Below are positions 45,292 to 53,791 of a DNA stretch of 64,000 nucleotides, in pieces. Location: contig NC_057867.1 in the NCBI RefSeq assembly GCF_019393635.1, positions 70,249,492 through 70,313,491 on the forward strand, written 5' to 3'. Every line of letters begins with the position of its first letter. Position 1 is the first letter of the stretch. A model generated the notes under the pieces. The model had not been told where the DNA came from. It saw only the letters and a program-made list of their open reading frames with translations, and did not search any database. A program made the translations under genes and the position numbers. Source of the DNA: Dromiciops gliroides. Lineage: Eukaryota > Chordata > Mammalia > Microbiotheria > Microbiotheriidae.

Positions 45292-48200
45292 TCTGCCTGT
45301 GTAAAAGGTAGTCCTGAGGTTTGATTGTTGTATCTAACTTTTGTGATGAAATTTATTGACTAAAGAAAGATTAATGACAAATGCCATCTTTGGCACCAAA
45401 GTGACGAATTTTTAGACCACAGGAACTTTTGAAGACCACTAAGTTATGGAGATAGCCCACACACACATGGTTTTTTTTTTTCAGTTGGTGATGTGAACAA
45501 AAAATCCTGGAATCAACAACATTTTTCTCTGATGTTTCCCAAACCAAATCGACCAGGGAAGAAGTGGAGATCAACTCCATCTGAATTAAGAAAATATTCT
45601 TCTGTAAGTACTGAACAAACCACATATCATATTGACTTTAAGCTAATGATAAAGGGTCAAGTTAAGCAAATGAGCATTTATTAAGTACCTAATTTGTGCT
45701 GGGCACTGTGCTAAATGCCAGGGATACAAAGGAAGGCGAAAAGACAGTTCCTGCTCTCAAGGTACTCACAATCTAATTGGGGAGACCAGATGCAAACAAC
45801 TATGTACATATGAGCTATTTAGATGTAGGCCTATACACATATGTTTGTATATAAAAATATGGATATATTTATATGTTGGGAGTAACCTGGGAGGGAAGGC
45901 ACTGGTATTAAGGAGGGTTGGGAAAGGCTTCTTTCAGAAGATGGGATTTTAGCTGAGACTTTCAAGAAGCCAAGGAAGGATAGAAAATGGAGATGAAGAG
46001 GGAGGGCAGTCCAGGAATAAGGGACAGCCAATGGAAACGGGAAGTTGGGAGAGAGAGTGTCTTGTGAAAGATAGAGAGAGGAGGCCAGTGTCATTGGACC
46101 ACCGAGGGAAGTAAAGTGTAAGATGGAAAAGGCGGGAGGGGTTAGGTTATGAAGTGAAACCAAACAGGATTTTATGTTAGATCCTGGAGAACCACTGGGA
46201 TTTATTGAGTAGGGGAAAGGGGGGGTGCCACGGTCAGACAGGTGCTTTAGGAAGATCACTCTGACAGCTGAGTGGTGACAGAATTTAGGCAGGGACAACC
46301 AGCTATTGTGATGGACATCTATTATATAGAGGGGTGTTTGCCATGTTGTGGAATTCCTGCCTGATCTCAGGTGAAAGACAATCTGTTACATTTCCAATTC
46401 ACTGGGTGGCAGACAAGGCCACCTATTGCAGGTTAGTCTTTGCCACTTGGAGACCAGTCAGGAAAAATGTCCAACAGCTGCAGAAGTAGCTCAAGTTTTA
46501 ATGCTGGAGCAGTAAGAGTGAGTGCTGAGGCAGGCTTTCTTCATCTCCATTAATGTGATATTTAAGGGTTAAAGCACCGGCCCTGGATTCAGGAGTACCT
46601 GAGTTCAAATCCGGCCTTAGACACTTGACACTTACTAGCTGTGTGACCCTGGGCAAGTCACTTAACCCCCATTATCTGCAAAAAAAAAAGTGATATTTAA
46701 GAAGTGCAGATTGTGAAAGGTTCATGCCCTCTATTGCTCTCCAAAGGTGGGGTTAGGATATGTCACTTAATGGGATTTCCTATCTCTGGAAAAGAGATTA
46801 CTGTCAAGGATCACCCATGAAATTCGGAAAATGTTACTGTTTTCCATAAGACTTCTCCTAGAGCCAAGACTCTTGGTAATTCCAGAGCTGATTATCCCAT
46901 CTAGGTGATTCCCTAAGTCTCTGGCTTCTTCTAGTGTTCCTTCCTACTACACACACAGCGTCTACCTCATTCAAAAAGCTCAGCTCCACCAGAAGGTGAA
47001 CAATAGAAAGGAGAAGTAGTAAAACTTCGGTCTGGTAGTGTGGGTCCTTAGGAATTTCAATACTTCAAAAGAAGTTCACAATTTCCTTCCACCTATATTG
47101 ATCACTTCTCAGGGGATTCAAAGAGGGCCTACGTCTTGGTGTCTAGTACATGAAGTGCCTCTCCCACCATGGCTTGTTTGGTTCTCAGCATGAGAGAAGG
47201 CTTGAGGCTCCTGGACCATGTACTTTAACCTGCACTTAAAACCTTTCCAAATTGGTAGGCCCCACCAGAATTTACAATCTGTGAGTATATAGTCTTTGAG
47301 AACTCCGGAGTATCAGAGCCGGACCTTAGAGGAAATCCTTAGTAACAGTTCTACCCAAAGGTGTACCTTAGTTGGACCAGGCTGAGAGTAAAAGGGAATG
47401 GGACAAGGACAAGAATTATGTGAGAGCTAAACACAACAATGAAATGTATAAATCAATGTGTGTGCCAGACATCTTTATTGTTTGTATTTCCTGTACCTAT
47501 TTGGTGCATAATCATTTTGTCTTATAGAAGTTAGCAATTCCTGACAATTCCAATTCTTGGCCCTTGCCATGAATTCCAAGATGGCTCAGGAGACAGAGTT
47601 AGAAATAGTTCGAAACCTATAATTACTCTATGGGGATGGGACCTGTGCTTGGGCCAACATTTCTCATGGCAAATATACCTCTAGGGAAATGAATTGGTTC
47701 AGACTTACAGTGGGGCTGCAGGGAGGGTGTTACAGGAAGTGTCACCCAATCAGAGGTCCCCAAATCATCTACTCCTGAATTTTCAGGACTAGCCCAGATA
47801 TAAAAAAGAACCGTATGACCAAGGGAAAGCAAAAGACCTGTCCTAATCCTCACCTGGATTCTAAGAAACTAATATCAGAGGTCTATGAATCCATCTTGGG
47901 CTTTAGAGTAGTTTTCTGAATTCTCATAAGAATGATTATAATTTCATCTCAAAAAGGGTGACCTTGAAAGAAAAAGGTAGGGGCGGCTAGGTGGCGCAGT
48001 GGATAAAGCACCGGCCCTGGACTCAGGAGTACCTGAGTTCAAATCCGGCCTCAGATACTTGACACTTACTAGCTGTGTGACCTTGGGCAAGTCACTTAAC
48101 CCCCATTGCCCCGTTTAGAAAGAAAAAGGTAAAATTAAGAATAAGCTTCAGTTACAAATGTACTATTTATCAATAAACAGAACTCTTTTCTCATGCTGCA

Positions 48201-51200
48201 CAATGAAAGGTACTTAACTATTAAGAATAATGACAAATTTAAAAACTCCAAGTCTTTATATTGTTTGAATTAATTTTTCAGATAGGAGATGCAGTAAAAG
48301 ATGATCAGAGAGCAACTCCTATGTGGATGACACGTTCTTTATTAAAAATTTCTGAGAAACCTTCTGCTTATTTAGCTGCCAGAAGAAAGGCCCCATTTTT
48401 CACTGGTCCGCAAAAATCATCAGAATCCACGAACCCATCCCCAGGAGAGAAAAAACACAAGAAAGAAAAAAATCAAATGGAGAAAACATCTAAGAAGAAG
48501 ATGGCAGGTTCACCAAAAGGATCAAAAATGAAACTACTAGACACAGCCAATGACATTTCATCCAGAGAATCTGACAGTGAGTCCAAAGGTTCAGGAGAGT
48601 CAAAGCTAAAGAATGTCAAGGATTCACATAAAGACAAGGAGCCAGACACTGAAACCAAGGATGTAGATGTGAACAAGAAAGATGGTGAATCCAGTGATTC
48701 AAAGAATGAAAAGAAGAAAGACAAGGATTCAAGAAGAAAATCTAGTGATTTAGACAAGGGTTCAAAGAAAAAATCCAAGGATTCAGACTTAGAAGTCAAG
48801 GATACAGTGAAGAAAGACAAGGATCTAAGGCAAAAATCCAAGGATTCAATCTTGGAATCCTCAGGTTCAAAGAAGATAGAGAAGGATTTAAGGAAAAAAT
48901 CCAAGGATACCACTGTTGAACACAAGAAAGACAAGGATTCAAGGAGGAAATCCAAGGATTCAGGCACTGAATTTAAGAATGCAACGAAGAAAGATAAGAA
49001 TTTGAGGAAGAAATCTAAAGACTTAAACAATAAGTCCCCAAATTTAAAGGTGGAAGACAAGAAACAAAAGGAAGGGGATATGGAATCTGAGCATTCAAAT
49101 GATTCGAAGAAGAAATCCAAAGAGTCAAATATGTCCAAGGATTCAAAGAAACCCAAGGATGGGAAGATAGCATTCAAAAGATCAGATGCAGAATCCACAA
49201 AGAAAGAATCAAAATTGGAATTGGAAACAACTAAAACTTCACACGGCATATTCTCCTTAAGGTCCTGTATTGCTCGACAGATGCTCCCTCAAATTGTAAG
49301 GACTGAGATCAGAAAAGCACCTCTGGTAAGTTTACTTTTTTGTGTGTTTTCAGTTCAACCTAGCTAAGATGGAGTTACAAGAAACACGGTCAAAGTCATA
49401 GTCATAGTTTACCTTTCCCAATAATCCTGTAGCTTGGTGTAATGGAAAGACTGTTAGACTAAGTCAGGAGCAACTGGTTTGAATCCTGTCTCTCTGCCAC
49501 GCTGCCACATCCTAGCTGTGTGACTATGAGCCAGTTGCTTGACCTCTCTAAGACGGTTTCCTCCTATGTAAAATGGAGGTGGACAGGGTTATTATGGGGA
49601 GGATTAAATGATATGATGTCTGTAAGGTGCTTTACAAGCCTTAAAGAACTATATTAAATCTATGATCATCATCATCAAGAAGCACAATGATTGTGTGCCA
49701 GGCACTGTGCTAATAAGCACCAGGGATACAAAGCAAGGCAAAATCAGCCCCTTGCCCTCAAGGGGAGGGTAAAGGTCTCTTGCAAAAGGTAGAATCTGAA
49801 CTGAGTCTTGAAGGAAGCCAGATAAGCCAAGACTGGTGGTCAGGAAAAAGGTTAGGGCTGGATTTAAAGGGGGGAAGGAAGGAAGGGAGAGGAAGGGAGA
49901 AAGGGAACAAACATTGTGTCTACTATGTGCCAGACACTGTATTAAGCATTTTACAAATATCATCTTATTTGGTCCTTATTATCTCATTTGTCAATTAATA
50001 GATCATCAGTAACTTGGAATATAGCACTTTCAGAAGTTGACTGATAAGGTCTGAAGCTTCTGAATTTAGCTAGGAAGAGGAAGAGAGGTATAGAGGATAG
50101 ATACAGGGATAGGGCAACTAAGTGGCACTGCAGTGGATAAAGTGCTGGGTCTGGAGTCAAGAAGATTCATCTTCTGCAGTTCAAACCGGGCCTCAGACAC
50201 TTACTAGCTGTGTGACTCTGGGCAAGTCACTTTACCTAGTTTGCTCCGTTTCTTAATCTGTAAAATGAGATGGAGAAGGAAATGGCAAGTTACTCTAGTA
50301 TCTTTGCTGAGAAAACCTCCAACCAAATGTGATCAAAAAGATTCAGACATGACTGAAAAATAAATGAACAACAACAACAACAACAATACAGGATTGATCA
50401 GATCAAGTGCAGACCTTTCCTTTACTAGAGTGCCATAGAAACCAAACATTTTATTTGCCATGTGGTATGGTTGGAAGAGCACTGTATTTGGAGTCATCAG
50501 GATCTGGGTTCAAATCCTAACGAGCTGTGGGACCCTGGGTTAGTTATCCCCCTGACCTCTTAGGTTTCCTCGTCGATAAAACGGACATGGTAATACAAAA
50601 AGTACTTAACTCCCAAAGTTATTGTGAAGATTAGTTGAGATAATTTATATAAAGTGTTTTGCAAAACCTTAAAGCTCTACAATACAGTTAAGATGATAAA
50701 GGGTGGGAAGTTAGAGGTAGACCTGGCCGGGAAGGCAGAGAAGCCCTGAGTTCAAGTCTTTCTTCTGACCATTCTAGAATGCTGGTCAAGGCACTGAACC
50801 TCTCCATGCTCTAGACAATTCTCTAAATCTAGAAGCTGCTGATCTGCAATGGTGGAGGACAGAGGTTCTCAAAGTGTGGTCCAGCAATCCCTGGGCATCC
50901 CTGAGACCCTTTCAGAAATTCTGAGAGGTCACAACTATTTAAGAATACTAAGATGTTTTAATTTCTAATATGGTAAATATCAATAGATTTAGCCCACATA
51001 AACAAAAACTCTTGGGAAGAGAGGTCTTCAAAAAATTTAAAGAGTGTAAATAAGTCCTGAGACCAAAAAGTTTGAACATCACTGTTGGAAGGGATTTCTT
51101 TATCTAGGGATCTCCTATGCCAATGAAATAAAAGGTCTAGTCCCTATACTATATAGTAAAGATATGAGTAATATATTCACTAATAAACGTATAAAATAAT

Positions 51201-51897
51201 ATATAATAATAAACTTGTAGAAATGAGCCATCTGTCCATCCATCCATCCATCCATCCATCCATCCATCCATCCATCCATCCATCCATGCATCCATCCATC
51301 CATCACTATTGTTATCTGGTCCCTATTGACCTGGTGTTGGGGAGGACCCCATCCTAAAGATATAGCATGTCAACAATATGCCCTCAGGATACTCCCAGGA
51401 GATCAGATCCTTCTCTTGACTGATCCAGAGGGCTTTGGCCCTTGATGTCTACAGGCCATCCAAAGTGAAAACGTTCTACCCAGCTCAGAATGGAAGGTTG
51501 CAGGCTTCCTAAGCTATTCTAGGTAACATTTCCCTAGGCCTAGCTAGTCAGTCTACTATGATTCCTCATTAGACCTATGGTGTCATGCTGCTAATTAACA
51601 AAAAGAAAAAAAAATTATCCTCTGAACTGCCCTTTCCTGCCTCTCCCCACCTTTCATTCAGACTTGGGTCAAACTTAAGGCTCAGGTTGAAATTCATTCA
51701 TTCATGCAACCCCAGGCTCACTCTCACACAATCAGGAATCTTTCTGGTTAATGGGTGGGGATATTTGGTAATCATCAGATCATTAATTTCGAGCCAGAAG
51801 GGACATTAGAGATAACCACCGTCTTGTTATCTTTTCCTTTTTTTTTTTTTGATTCTCCCCACAGCCGGAAGCCCAGTGGATCCAGAAACTGATTTGA
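33264..51897 (+). CDS. CYLC2: Cylicin, complete five-exon gene
   Basis: Cylicins are basic cytoskeletal proteins of the sperm-head perinuclear theca (calyx). Exons are 33264-33280, 41840-41880, 45485-45603, 48282-49325 and 51865-51897. All have GT/AG ends and matching phases, and sum to 1,254 nt (417 residues). Residues 1-95 ([56 protein letters not shown]) closely match mammalian CYLC2 as I recall it. Residues about 200-350 are Lys/Asp/Ser repeats such as [13 protein letters not shown], the hallmark of the family. The C-terminus [13 protein letters not shown] resembles the CYLC1 ending PEAPWIHKLL. The symbol is therefore chosen on the N-terminus; CYLC1, or an ancestral-type cylicin, remains possible. 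No stop or frameshift is seen. AATAAA follows at 51983. Confidence 0.93.
33541..33732 (-). mobile_element. Young SINE, antisense, in cylicin intron 1
   Basis: The tail is at the low end (a T/G-rich run to about 33600), then 'cgggg caatgagggttaagtgacttgccc' and the head ending 'accacctagctacccc'. It is flanked by a perfect 12-bp duplication ATCCTCATTAGT (33529-33540 and 33733-33744). Confidence 0.92.
33745..35180. other. Cylicin intron 1, nothing recognised
   Basis: I see no repeat or exon that I can name in this part of the intron. Confidence 0.4.
35185..36115 (+). repeat. Homopurine (GGAA)n-type tract, 0.9 kb
   Basis: The + strand is almost entirely A and G for about 930 bp, built from GGAAGG/GAAAGG units with only scattered pyrimidines. 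The - strand frames of 252-285 codons here are Phe/Ser/Pro/Leu translations of the repeat, not genes. It lies within cylicin intron 1. Confidence 0.95.
36190..36847 (-). repeat. Two antisense MIR-like SINEs
   Basis: About 36190-36430 and 36640-36840 show the reversed MIR-like order ('tatagcattttaagatttacaaag', 'ttattatccccattttactaata'). Confidence 0.65.
36848..37001 (+). mobile_element. Young SINE with perfect 15-bp TSD
   Basis: Full-length SINE with a tail of about 20 A. It is flanked by AAGAAGTGGAGGCAG (36833-36847 and 37002-37016), having inserted into a MIR-like copy. Confidence 0.95.
37017..40029. other. Cylicin intron 1, sparse repeats
   Basis: About 38010-38190 is a sense MIR-like SINE ('acagtggaaagggtggtgg' to 'ctatgatccc'). 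A possible hAT end ('ggggtggccagcctgaggc') lies at about 38440. The remainder has nothing I can name, and the antisense frames have no signatures. Confidence 0.4.
40030..41524 (+). mobile_element. 5'-truncated L1 with ORF2 3' end and 3' UTR
   Basis: The sequence follows L1 ORF2 from a 'gattacattaaattaaaaaggttttgtac' block through [47 protein letters not shown] and [15 protein letters not shown]. It then passes to a 3' UTR with a TG/TA microsatellite (about 41340-41366) and an A-rich end. A degenerate duplication, AAATACTTGGTTTC at the start and AAATACTTAGTTTC at the end, marks a target-primed insertion. The reading frame is interrupted, so the copy is inactive. A SINE is inserted at about 40300. 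Confidence 0.9.
40299..40440 (+). mobile_element. Young SINE inside the L1
   Basis: The SINE interrupts the L1 ORF2 sequence, with duplicated L1 bases TAAAATATATTGAGAA before and TAAAATATATTGGGAA after. It is younger than the L1. Confidence 0.9.
41840..41880 (+). CDS. CYLC2: Cylicin exon 2
   Basis: A 41-bp exon between TTTTTTATAG and GTAAGA encodes [13 protein letters not shown], a close match to the cylicin motif RVNFxxYxNYIP. It sits about 320 bp beyond a truncated L1 insertion. Confidence 0.9.
41895..42480 (+). repeat. L3/CR1-type LINE 3' end, cylicin intron 2
   Basis: Phrases such as 'ggacacttccagtggtaggaaactcactacctcc', 'aacagcctattcttctc' and 'cttccacccatcttccctctggagc', then 'ttccaatatctgaatacagctatcatgtccctcc', follow the L3 3' end closely. 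Confidence 0.75.
42610..43060 (+). repeat. Second L3-type fragment plus antisense MIR-like SINE
   Basis: 42615-42865 repeats the L3 3' end order ('gaaagggaccctggaggccatctgg', 'cttctacccatcaatcctcgttc'). About 42875-43030 is an antisense MIR-like SINE. 43080-43600 has L2-like antisense phrases but is too diverged to bound. Confidence 0.6.
43732..43906 (+). mobile_element. Young SINE with 15-bp TSD, cylicin intron 2
   Basis: Plain-tailed SINE with an (ACA)n tail. It is flanked by TAAACTTGTAAACCA (43717-43731) and TAAACTCGTAAACCA (43907-43921). Confidence 0.92.
43922..44880. repeat. L3, MIR-like remnants in cylicin intron 2
   Basis: About 43935-44200 is another L3 3' fragment ('gacagcccttcagatatttaaatac'). 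About 44515-44640 is a sense and 44690-44870 an antisense MIR-like SINE. Confidence 0.55.
45255..45291. repeat. (GT)n microsatellite
   Basis: About 17 uninterrupted GT units lie within cylicin intron 2, 200 bp before exon 3. Confidence 0.95.
45485..45603 (+). CDS. CYLC2: Cylicin exon 3
   Basis: It lies between a T-rich acceptor (..TTTTTTCAG) and GTAAGT. It encodes [20 protein letters not shown] and [10 protein letters not shown], containing the most conserved cylicin block [20 protein letters not shown]. Confidence 0.95.
45668..46330 (-). mobile_element. L2-clade LINE, antisense, cylicin intron 3
   Basis: The reversed L2 tail ('gagcatttattaagtacctaatttgtgctgggc') leads into C-terminal ORF2 protein on the - strand: [39 protein letters not shown] and [12 protein letters not shown]. 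The order matches the L2 C-terminus. Confidence 0.85.
46331..47979. other. Cylicin intron 3, with one SINE
   Basis: Apart from a 5'-truncated SINE (46567-46689) nothing is recognised in this stretch. Confidence 0.45.
46567..46689 (+). mobile_element. 5'-truncated young SINE with 12-bp TSD
   Basis: The copy lacks the first 30 or so bases and starts at 'gttaaagcaccggccctgg', yet is flanked by a perfect duplication GTGATATTTAAG (46555-46566 and 46690-46701). So the truncation happened at insertion. Confidence 0.92.
47980..48117 (+). mobile_element. Young SINE 165 bp before cylicin exon 4
   Basis: Full-length SINE with almost no A-tail ('ccccattgccccgttta'). It is flanked by perfect GAAAGAAAAAGGTA (47966-47979 and 48118-48131). 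Confidence 0.93.
48282..49325 (+). CDS. CYLC2: Cylicin exon 4 (KKD repeat exon)
   Basis: A 1,044-bp phase-0 exon encodes 348 residues. It starts [20 protein letters not shown] and continues [15 protein letters not shown]. Most of the rest is Lys/Asp/Ser/Glu with irregular units of about 25 residues of the type [13 protein letters not shown]. Several RRKS and KSKDS sites could be phosphorylated (inference). It ends RTEIRKAPL before GTAAGT. Codon use is A-rich, as usual for cylicins. Confidence 0.95.
49430..50110. repeat. MIR-like and L2 remnants in cylicin intron 4
   Basis: About 49430-49665 is a sense MIR-like SINE with the 'gtaaggtgctttacaagcc' end. About 49679-49860 is an antisense L2 tail. 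About 49905-50000 is a further antisense MIR-like piece. Confidence 0.6.
50111..50390 (+). mobile_element. RTE-tailed SINE
   Basis: A head 'agggcaactaagtggcactgcag' and body lead into 'gctgagaaaacctccaaccaaatgtgatc' and an (ACA)n tail. Short flanking TACAGG(G)AT copies may be the target duplication. Confidence 0.8.
50460..50700 (+). repeat. MIR-like SINE
   Basis: 'ggtatggttggaagagcactg', 'gggttcaaatcctaacgagctgtggg' and 'agattagttgagataatttatataaagtg' give the sense MIR-like order. Confidence 0.7.
50860..51084 (+). mobile_element. hAT (Charlie-like) non-autonomous transposon
   Basis: The left end CAGAGGTTCTCAAAGTGTGG and the right end (reverse complement CAGTGATGTTCAAAC) are the imperfect inverted termini of Charlie-type hAT elements. 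The body 'gagaccctttcagaaattctgagaggtcac' is also typical. The flanking 8-mers GTGGAGGA and TTGGAAGG agree at most positions, as a decayed 8-bp duplication would. Confidence 0.75.
51233..51304. repeat. (ATCC)n tetranucleotide microsatellite
   Basis: About 17 CATC/ATCC units with one variant unit (CATGCATCC). It generates the Gly-Trp-Met-Asp frame on the - strand. Confidence 0.95.
51865..51897 (+). CDS. CYLC2: Cylicin exon 5 (C-terminal [10 protein letters not shown])
   Basis: After CTCCCCACAG it encodes ten residues, [10 protein letters not shown], then TGA. The ending matches the C-terminus of CYLC1 (PEAPWIHKLL, from memory) in seven of ten positions, which confirms the exon despite its small size. 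Confidence 0.88.
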   Translation, partial: PEAQWIQKLI

Positions 51898-51982
51898 AGA
51901 GTATGTGTTTGGTTCTACTGGATAGACTTACCACAGATAGGACAACCAGTAGCTAGCTACTATCAAAAATGTTTCTACTTCT

Positions 51983-51988
51983 AATAAA
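51983..51988 (+). terminator. CYLC2: AATAAA poly(A) signal of cylicin
   Basis: A canonical AATAAA lies 86 bases after the cylicin stop and is followed by a T-rich stretch. Confidence 0.85.
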
Positions 51989-52029
51989 GAAAACCTTTTG
52001 TCCTCACTGAGTCTAAGTGACTTTATTTC

Positions 52030-52655
52030 AAGGCTGATCAAAGCTAGGTAGCAAAGACAGATAGCACATTGGATTTGGAGTCAGGAAGATCTGAATTCAA
52101 ATCCTGATTCAGAAGCTTTCTAGCTATATTACCCTGGGCAAGTCATTTTGCCCTTTTTTGCCTCAGTTTTCCTATCTGTAAAATGGAAATAATAATATCT
52201 ACATACCATGGTTGTGAGGATAAAATAATATTTCTAAATCACTTTGTAAACCTTAAAGCACTCTATAAATGCTAGCTATTATTATTTGGAACCTGCTAGA
52301 AAGCCTCCAAGAAAGGCAGAAATGGAGCATCAATCAACATGCATTTATGAAGCACCTACCATGTTCCAGGTCCTCCATTACTGAGGATGATGGAGAAATG
52401 TGTTAATTTTCTAATATGGTAAATATCAATAGATTTAGCCCACATAAACCTCCCTTGGAAAGGGAGGTCTTCAAAGTTTTTTAAGAGTATAAATACGTCC
52501 TGAGACCAAATATTTAGGAAGACCTTTGTTCAAATCCTGATTCAGAAACTTACTAGTGATGTGGCCCTGAGCAAATCACTTAACCTCAGTTTCCTTATCT
52601 ATAAATTAAGGGGGTTTAACTAGATGGCCTCTAAAATCCCTGGGATGTGTGGGGT
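52030..52655. repeat. MIR-like SINEs flanking a hAT fragment
   Basis: About 52040-52290 and 52510-52650 are sense MIR-like copies. 52403-52511 repeats the 3' part of the hAT element at 50958-51070 ('tctaatatggtaaatatcaatagatttagccc' through 'gtcctgagacca'). Confidence 0.65.
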
Positions 52656-53205
52656 GTTCAGGAAGAACTAACATCTTGGGTATGAGAGCTTGCTGGGCCC
52701 TTTTCAGGGCTGCTCATCTACCTTTGGTGTCCTCCTGGCATTCAACTCTCCCCTGTGGCTCCAAGAAACTGTAGAATGCTCATTGGCCACATCCTAGTAA
52801 AACTGTCTCTGCAGATGGGCTGCACCAGGTTAAGGGTAACTGACAGGCTTCAAACTTGTCAGTGAGTTAGGGGGATGTCTACCCCAAGCAGACTTTCCCA
52901 GAAGGAATGGGCAGATGAGAATGATTTGTTCCAATGGCCATGAAAGTGGCTGAAGCAGGCACTGCGTAGAGAGTCCTTTGAGCTTTGTCAGACAAAGAAG
53001 AGGCCAAGGCCTTCCACCACATCCCAGGCCATTGCCAGTTTTGTCCTGCCACTAGACCTCAATAACTGGAAGAGAGAGTGGGGCTAATGACATTGGGCGA
53101 TTCTGCCTCACAAATCTAATTCATGCGCAAGTCAAGACATCACCCCATGATCTCATTGGTCCCCTTCAAAAACCAAAGGACAAACAACAACAAGGTCCTC
53201 TCAAA
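52655..53205 (+). repeat. Unclassified composite repeat, sense copy
   Basis: This is the + strand counterpart of 16856-17330. It carries 'cagggctgctcatctacctttggtgtcc', 'cctagtaaaactgtctc', 'gtgagttagggggatgtct', 'gttccaatggccatgaaagtggctgaagcagg', and a 3' end 'tcatgcgcaagtcaagacatcacc..aaaggacaaacaacaaca' that equals the composite-SINE tail. No coding capacity is seen. Confidence 0.65.
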
Positions 53206-53635
53206 CTAAAGATCTATGATCTACACTGTCTCCAAATTTCCCTCACAAGCTTCTTCCCTGAAATTTAACCATTAGAGATAAATTTCTTCATCTGTCTGTT
53301 AAAATTCAAAGAGAGTCAACAACATATTTAACCTTATCATAGACATATTTATGCCTCAGTGTGAATGAGTTTATTAGATCCTCTTCTGAGAGAAGGTGTT
53401 GAAATTGGGTAGCAAAGTCCCAGATCTTTAATACAGATACATCCGAAGATTCCACTGACCTTGTGATACCAATTCATCATGGCCAGGTTCCTTTGTTGCT
53501 CTTCATGCCAGAACTCTAGAAACATGGGCTGTTCTGTTTTCACAGAGCTCTGCCTGGTTCTTTCTTCTCCCTTCTCAAGCACAGCAGGTTCTCCAGGAGC
53601 AATGTAATGAAGGCTAATTTCAAAATACAGGAAAT
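53206..53635. other. Non-coding, nothing recognised
   Basis: No repeat or exon that I can name. Confidence 0.35.
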
Positions 53636-53778
53636 AAGGGGGCAGCTAGGTGGTGCAGTGCATAAAGAATTGGCCTTCGATTCAGGAGGACCTGAGTTCA
53701 AACTCAGACTCAGAAACTTGACACAACTAGCTGTGTGACCCTGGGCAAGTCACTTAACCCTCATTGCCCTGAAAAAAA
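53636..53778 (+). mobile_element. Young SINE with perfect 13-bp TSD
   Basis: Plain-tailed SINE, flanked by AAATACAGGAAAT (53623-53635 and 53779-53791). Confidence 0.93.
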
Positions 53779-53791
53779 AAATACAGGAAAT

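Noticed and set aside
48473-49249. 258-codon - strand open frame
   Set aside because: It is the mirror of cylicin exon 4: a Lys/Asp/Ser-coding repeat gives an open Phe/Ser/Leu/Asp frame on the other strand.
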